From positions 5,321,890 to 5,385,889 of the forward strand of contig CM070504.1 in the NCBI GenBank assembly GCA_036346375.1: a stretch of 64,000 nt of DNA, read 5' to 3'. How positions within the stretch are numbered: the first letter of the stretch is position 1; each line of letters begins with the position of its first letter. The notes under the pieces were generated by a model, which was not told the origin of the DNA, searched no databases, and saw only the letters and a program-made list of their open reading frames with translations. A program made the translations under genes and the position numbers. Source of the DNA: Guadua angustifolia (taxonomy: Eukaryota > Streptophyta > Magnoliopsida > Poales > Poaceae). Of this stretch, positions 58,104-64,000 are shown piece after piece.

Positions 58104-58788
58104 GCAGTTGGGTTGCAAATTCTTTTTGCGAGAGGTCCTCGTCCCCTCAGGAGGCAACAGCGAAGTCCGTGCAGTAGAGAGAACCTTTACTCCATTTGTG
58201 TTTTTTTTTTCCTTTTCTTTGCTTGGTTCTCCCTCTCTTCCTTCTTCTGTAACCCTGCCTTGTCATTGCTTTCTATCTTAATGCAAGACACACGCAAGCA
58301 GTGTTAATATGCATCAATCTTTCAGTATAAATTATGCGGATCTTAAATAAACAAAGAGATAAATAGTAAATCTTAAAATAAATCAAAGGATAAATAATAA
58401 CTATCTACTTTTCTCCCGACACATGGAGCTTCTACCCATTCCAAGCCTCTGGTAGTCCACGCTGTCCACGCCGACTCAGTCGGCTTGAGCAAAAGTTTGG
58501 GCCAGCTCGTGTCCGCCTCTGCTGGCTCACGGCCCGGCCCGGCCCAGATGTGCTTTTTGACCGCCTTTTTTACCCCCCGAGTGCGAAACATTTTCCCCCA
58601 TTCCATCCACGTCCACCGAGATTTACCATTCTACCCGCCGCCTGTCCAACGGTCGAATCCCTCTGCCCCCTAGGCCCTTGCCTACAAAACCCCTGTACGC
58701 CTCTATCCATTGGCTAAAACCCTTCTCGGCTGCTCTGCTCCACCCTCGAGACCAAGTCCAGTAGAAACGACGAGCGAGCGAGAGAGAG
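58104..58788. other. Upstream region of the B3 gene
   Basis: The segment 58390-58780 is GC-rich and contains short GGCCCGGCCC palindromes (58530-58545). A GAGCGAGCGAGAGAGAG purine run directly precedes the start codon and is probably 5' UTR. No TATA box can be chosen with confidence. Confidence 0.4.
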
Positions 58789-60503
58789 ATGGCGACCGAG
58801 AAGGGGATGTCGGCGTACGAGGCGGCGCGGGAGAGGACGGTGGAGGAGAACAAGCGCAAGATGGAGGCGCTCAACCTGCGCCACCTCTCCGCCGCCGTCA
58901 GCGAGGCGCCCAAGACCCCTTCCCCCATGGTGACGCCGCCGCTATCCTCGGCCTTCTTGTCGTGTTCTACTTACTTAGGTCGTTTATTGAATCGGTTGCT
59001 GGTTGCTGCTTACTTTCCACTCATCGATTTTGTCCTTTCTTTCTTTCTTTCTTTCTTTTCTTTTTTTTTCCTTTTTGTTTGCGGCCGAGCAGAAGCAGAA
59101 GAGGCGCAGGATCATCGAGGCGGCGGTCGTGACTCCCTCGCCTCAGAGGAGGTCGCGACGCCTTGCTAACCTCCCTGAGGTCAAGTATGCAGAGGTATCT
59201 GCTCTGTTTCCTGAATTTATAAGGTTTAGGAAAAAGGTGTGATTTACATAGGTGCTTATTCTAGTCCATATATTTCATTTGGTTGCATACATACATATCT
59301 TGTAAGTAATTGATAATGAAACTTTATTTCTTGTGCAAGCCTGTCCACATTTTGCTATGAGGTAGAGATCAATCAATTTGCCTTTGCTCAGTTTTTACTA
59401 CGTAGTACTATATATCAATCCAGGTAGTGTAAACTGTAAACACCGCCCTTGCACTATTAAACAAGCCATTTACTTTACATTTTTATTTGTTGAACCGTCC
59501 CAGATTATGTCAATTTATTACGAACTGTTAAGAATTTAAACAAGTGCCTGGTATTCTGATACAATTATTTTTCTTGCAAAGTTCTTATGTTGAGGAGCAG
59601 CCTATAATCTTTTGTGTAAAATTACCTCAAATAAAAAATATTAGGCATTGCGCCCACAGCTTAGGATACATGTTATCATCCATTGAAATCATATTTAAAT
59701 ATTTTCTTTTCTGACAAGTAACATTCCTTGTCACTTGACAGGTAGCACCAAATAAGGAGAGAATGACAAGGTTTGTACATATGTGCTACCAATAACATAG
59801 GAGCTCGAAACCTGTACTTCTTCCATTAAGTAACAAAACTGCATCCTATGTATCCAAAAAAAAAATCCCCTGTAGGTCTCCTAGAAAACTATATGACAGC
59901 ATCTACTTGGCAAGACGTGGATCAATTTCAATGGAAGCTAGGTTGGAGGCAGCAAGAAAAGCAGAGGAGTTAGAATCACAACTTGACCCTGAATACCCAT
60001 CCTTTGTGAAACCAATGTTACATTCACATGTTGTGCGCGGATTCTGGTTGGTGAGTAGTCTACTATTATATGCCCTTCCCAGAAAATTCTTAACTCATCT
60101 CGTGTGTACTAATGTTGTCCGATGACATGATCAAAAGGGTCTCCCTAGGCACTTCTGTGAGACCTACCTGCCAAAGCATGATTCCATTGTTACTTTGGCG
60201 GATGAGAAAGACGAAAAATTCGAGACCAATTACCTTGCCTACAAGAATGGGCTAAGTGGTGGCTGGGCTGGTTTTGCTTTGTGTCATGGATTGCAGGATG
60301 GAGATGCGACAGTTTTTCAGTTGATCAAGCCTACAACCTTCAAGGTTATACAATCTGCTGAACACTACATCTGAATAATCTGAAGTTGTGAGCTCAACAT
60401 GGTTTATATCTGAATAATGTGAATAATCTGTCGTTAATGAATTACTTTTCAGGTGCATATAATCCGAGCAACTGTCGATGATGGCAATGAGGTAACCGAG
60501 TGA
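58789..60503 (+). CDS. B3 DNA-binding domain protein
   Basis: B3 proteins are plant-specific nuclear transcription factors. Six exons, 58789-58929, 59093-59194, 59742-59770, 59876-60050, 60138-60344 and 60453-60503, join in frame to 234 residues with GT-AG borders throughout. The N-terminal third has MSAYEAARERTVEENKRKME and the basic segment KQKRRRIIEA, then PQRRSRRLANLPEVKYAE. The single B3 domain covers about residues 130-225: YPSFVKPMLHSHVVRGFWL, then LPRHFCETYLPKHDSIVTLA, YKNGLSGGWAGFALCHGLQD, DGDATVFQLIKP. This resembles the rice B3 proteins of chromosome 3S, recalled from memory. The third exon is only 29 bp. No lesion was found. Confidence 0.92.
59033..59076 (+). repeat. (CTTT)n tract in B3 intron 1
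   Basis: A polypyrimidine run of CTTT units ends about 17 bp before the exon 2 acceptor (GCGGCCGAGCAG) and may act as its pyrimidine tract. Confidence 0.8.
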
Positions 60504-61040
60504 CTACACCGTGCAACATCATTACTAACCTATCAAAAGATGGCAAGTAGAATTTTGGGTATGGTTTAGGCTTTATCTATCAGGACTGCCTGCGCAGCTG
60601 TCATGTATTATGTTTGTATGTCCACTAGTATTGCTAATGAGACCCCAGAATTTCAGAACTCACAAACTTGGAGTAATCAGTTATCTCTGAGTCTTGCTAC
60701 CATGCATTACTGTCCTAAATAAAGTTTTTACTGGAACATGGTACACCTTTTGACTTTTAGATAGATTAGGAAATGATTCTTTGACCTAACAATTATCCCT
60801 AAACTAAAGCCGTCTGATGCAACATGTACAGAAAGAAACTAAGAAAAGGACACGAATGGCTCAAAAGGCTGCTAAATATCACACCAATATTCAGATCACA
60901 TACAACATCATACATCAATGTCATCCTACACTTTCTGAAGCCTTCACTCTTCTCCCTTCATTATCAAACTGTGTTTTCTGCATACATAAGTGCAGCATTA
61001 GATTTAAAATTAGCATCGAGATATTTCCTCCTTGCCAGCC
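60504..61040. other. Tail-to-tail spacer between the B3 and malectin-LRR genes
   Basis: It holds the 3' UTRs of the two convergent genes. Open frames at 60817-61120 on the + strand overlap the other gene's last exon and look fortuitous. Confidence 0.5.
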
Positions 61041-63411
61041 TCAATCAAGTTTGTTCCCCTCAGTCCTGTAAATTGTTCGAGAAAACCATATCGTCAGGAC
61101 AAAAAAAGGAACCAAAGTAAACATTTTGTAACTCTTCATACCTCATGTCAAGTCCCGACTTGGTTTTCAGGCTCACTGGTATCTGGCCTGAGAGATTGTT
61201 GTTGTTCAGGTATCTACCATGTCCAGAGCAAATGCACGAGGCAAAGAAAGTGAGGCATTTTATTGTCTGATAAACACCGCAAAAAGAGAAATTGAGTACT
61301 TACAGCTCCTTCAGGTTGTTGAGTCTTCCCAGTGATGGTTTGATCACTCCACTGAACTGATTGCCATCAAGATGCCTTTTCAAATATAAGGAAGTTAGCA
61401 TGAAGGAGAACAATCCTAGAAAGAATGGTTCAAGAACTAGTCAGGCATGCATTGACTTACAATGCAGTTAAGATGTGCATGTTGCTTAAGTCAGGTATGG
61501 GGCCTGAGAGTTTGTTTCCACTGAGATAGCTGTAGACAAAATTCAGGGGCAAAATTAGACAGAATACCTAGCCCTTTCGTTCATTTGGTTCACATGGTTT
61601 AATTTACGCCAATCTTACATTGTTTTCATCCCAGTCAAATTTCCAATGCTGTCGGGAAGCGATCCTGAAAGACCATGATTTCTTAGATCCCTGTAGTACA
61701 GAAAAGGGGTCATATTATCACAGCAATAGCCAACATTTTGGTAAATTGTAATGCCATTCGTTCAGCCATACAAGGACACCAACGCATTGGGCAAATTAAG
61801 GCAACCATGGTAATCTGAATACTTACAGTGACATGATGCGCACGGGCGAACCGTCGGAGCAATCAACCCCCGTCCATGAGTTCTGCCGCGGCAAGCAAGG
61901 GTCGCCGGCCCAGTCCGGAGGTGGGTTCTCGAGGCTCCTTGCAAGATCTTCCATTGCAACCACTGCAGCACAAGTCAAAGCCCTATACTTGTTCATCACC
62001 CAAACATGAATCTCACAAACTAATTAAAGGTGGCCTTTTGCTGCCTGAAATTTGCAATCACCCATATTGCAGAAACTATTGGCATGCAAACAGCCTGAAA
62101 ATGCATACCATCTCTAGTGGCCGTCCGGCCGCCGAGCGGCACAATCTGGTAGATCTCGCCGGCATTGATGAGCGGCCCTACGGGGGCCGACTCGTTGGGC
62201 GTGAGCACGATCTCTGTCTTCCCGGACAGCTCCATCATGCTCGAGTACACCATGACGCCGGCCGCCGAGGTGTTGAGCCCCCGGAAGAACTCCTTCCCGT
62301 TCACCGCCACGTCGAACAAGCGCCAGCTGTACGGGCTCGCCGTGCGCGAGTCCTGGAAGTAGAGCGCCACGTAGTAGCTCGCCGCGGGAAGCTCCACCGG
62401 CGGCCACTGCACGGATAGCCTCTTCCCCCGGCTCGTCGTGACCCCGCCCTTGAGCGCCTTGGCCGGCGGCAGGTTCCAGAAGTCGTCCGGTGAGATCGCC
62501 GAGTGGCACTCCACCGTCGGGTTGCCGTCGGTGAACGGCGCCCAGTACCGATTGTACTGGTCATCTGGATAGCTAGAATGCCAGCCACGTCATGTTAGGA
62601 TCCCCCTTACACGCGCGCGCGCGCACAAACAACGCATGCTGATGCGGTGCATTGCGGACGTGCGTACCTAACGATCTCGCCCTTGGCGCCGAACCGGTTG
62701 CGAGCCACGGTGCTCATGACGTACTTACCAAAGTCGGTGGTGTTGTACATGGAGTCCTCGAGGTTGACGAGCTCCAGCGACGAGATGAAGGGGCTGGACG
62801 CGGTGTCGGCCCGCCGCGCCAGGCACACGCTCATGGTCTTCCCCTGCGCCTGCGCCACCATCTCGAAGTAGGTGGACATGCCGCGCCGGAAGTTCTCGGT
62901 GGTGTTCACCGCGCTCCATCGGGTGCCGTCGACGATCTGGTCGAACACGGGGGGCTCGCTGCCGCCGTCGAAGCCGCCGTAGAAGTAGGTGGTGCGGACG
63001 AGGTAGCGCGAGCCCTTGACGACGGGGAGCTGGTAACAGTACTTGCGCGCGGTCGCGTCGGGAAAGTAGCGCACGGTAGAGAGGACAGGGAGGACGTTCG
63101 GCTTGTCCACGGCGGAGACATTGCCGACGGCGATGAATCCTTCATCCCGAATCCACTTGATGCTTCCTATCTGTTGCTCCTTGTCCGATCCACAGTTTAT
63201 GTAGAACCCTGACACACAAACACGTACGTGCACGCATCAACCAATGCACTTTATTTGCTGCGCGCGGAGACATGCAAGAGGAAGACGAGATGTTGCGATC
63301 GATCATGCACAGATTTACGTACGCACCTCTGGGTTGTGGGACGGCGGCATGGGAGGAGGGCAAGGTGGCGACGAGGAGGAAGAGGAGGGCCAAGGCGATG
63401 GGGCTTGGCAT
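61041..63411 (-). CDS. Malectin-like domain / leucine-rich-repeat protein (no kinase)
   Basis: Nine exons on the minus strand (63411-63327, 63208-62668, 62572-62109, 61962-61827, 61690-61619, 61529-61461, 61375-61301, 61213-61142, 61065-61041) join in frame to 512 residues. Residues 1-22 are a signal peptide (MPSPIALALLFLLVATLPSS). A malectin-like domain follows to about residue 360 (FYINCGSD, KYCYQLPVVKGSRYLVRTTY, FYGGFDGG, RRADTASSPFISSLELV, GEIYQIVPL). Then comes the linker WAGDPCLP...WTGVDCSD and four LRR units, each on its own 69-75 bp exon (LSGSLPDSIGNL, LSGPIPDLSNM, FSGVIKPSLGRL, LSGQIPVSLK). The last exon is 25 bp and codes for TEGNKLD and the stop. There is no transmembrane segment or kinase, so the product is probably secreted or wall-bound, like the LRR-malectin proteins of plants. 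An in-frame ATG lies upstream at 63486, but only the 63411 start puts the signal peptide first. Confidence 0.92.
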
Positions 63412-64000
63412 CGTAATGTCATAATAGGATTGAAGAGCGATGGAGCACCCGCGAAGGGGAGGCTCCGAAGGAGAAGAGGCGAACAAAGAGCGGCGAGGAA
63501 GGGAGGAGAGAAACGTTTATGGGTTGGAACGCGCGCGACAAACGGAAGGTGATGGTTGGTTGGTCTTGGTTGGTGCTCAGATTAGGCGATCGAGGTTGAA
63601 GTGGTCAGTTTTAGGGGAAGAAAACAGACGGTTCAGTTGGAGGACGGTCAATTTTAGGGCGGAGAACATATGGTCTAGTACGATTTTGATGTTATTTTAT
63701 GCACATAGACTTGGGCCCGGGAATTATATAATTTAATTTGCACATTTTATGACTTGTTATCATTTTCGTTGACACAAAGACTACGTGTTCTGATCTGTAT
63801 CTTGTAACTAGCTATCAGGTGGAGAAGAATCATACATAACTCATGCGCCTGTTTTTAATATATTTTTTGTTTGGTTAATTCCACCTTGAATATTTTGGAC
63901 ACGAATTTGGGCTTACATAACAGCTCTGACTAGCGTTGCTGTCTGGTAGTGGCAAAATACTTGGATATGCTTGATTTGATGATAAATTTGTCTTATCGTA
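63412..64000. other. Upstream region of the malectin-LRR gene
   Basis: It is AT-rich beyond 63660, with no gene seen. The purine-rich segment next to the start (63430-63510) is CT-rich on the coding strand, as is common in grass 5' UTRs. Confidence 0.4.

Noticed and set aside
62652..63212. 186-codon + strand open frame opposite the malectin exon
   Set aside because: It lies entirely antisense to a conserved exon in GC-rich DNA and has low-complexity composition, so it is a shadow frame.

Overview
This is plant nuclear DNA, almost certainly from a grass (Poaceae). The genes have several introns with GT-AG (and one GC-AG) splice sites. Between them lie CACTA, Ty3/Gypsy, Copia, LINE, Helitron, hAT, Tourist-like and TRIM elements of the kinds usual in grass genomes. 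I see no bacterial operons, CRISPR arrays or tRNA/rRNA genes.

Layout: 1-6.3 kb is the 3' part of a decayed CACTA (En/Spm) transposon. 9.6-13.6 kb (-) holds the exons of uroporphyrinogen-III synthase, broken by a stop, frameshifts and a LINE insertion. 14.5-27.3 kb is a Tat-lineage Gypsy retrotransposon (pol on -) with two LTRs, a 5-bp target duplication and an antisense ORF; it sits inside an older inverted-repeat element. 27.3-36 kb is MITEs, a segmental duplication, a Gypsy RT remnant and a solo LTR. 36.1-37.6 kb (+) is an intact two-exon BAHD acyltransferase, followed at once by a TRIM nested in a Helitron. 40.5-42.4 kb has two copies of one hAT MITE in opposite orientation. 42.6-44.9 kb (+) is an intact ORC2 gene with E2F-type promoter sites. 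45.4-50.6 kb (-) is a decayed, 5'-incomplete NAD-dependent epimerase/DFR-like gene, with a 3.65-kb solo LTR in one intron and a LINE holding another solo LTR upstream. 58.8-60.5 kb (+) is an intact B3-domain gene. 61.0-63.4 kb (-) is an intact nine-exon malectin-like/LRR gene.

The host genes do not form one pathway. From memory, not from a search, their neighbourhood (malectin-LRR, B3, epimerase, ORC2, UROS) resembles a collinear block on the short arm of rice chromosome 3. UROS is needed for heme and chlorophyll, so a broken copy implies a working copy elsewhere. A polyploid or duplicated genome losing one homeolog would fit. I found no new molecular system. The more unusual signals are the G-box minisatellite in a solo LTR, a TGACGTCA cluster in the 3.65-kb solo LTR, nested insertions whose order can be read from target duplications, and the antisense ORF of the Gypsy element.
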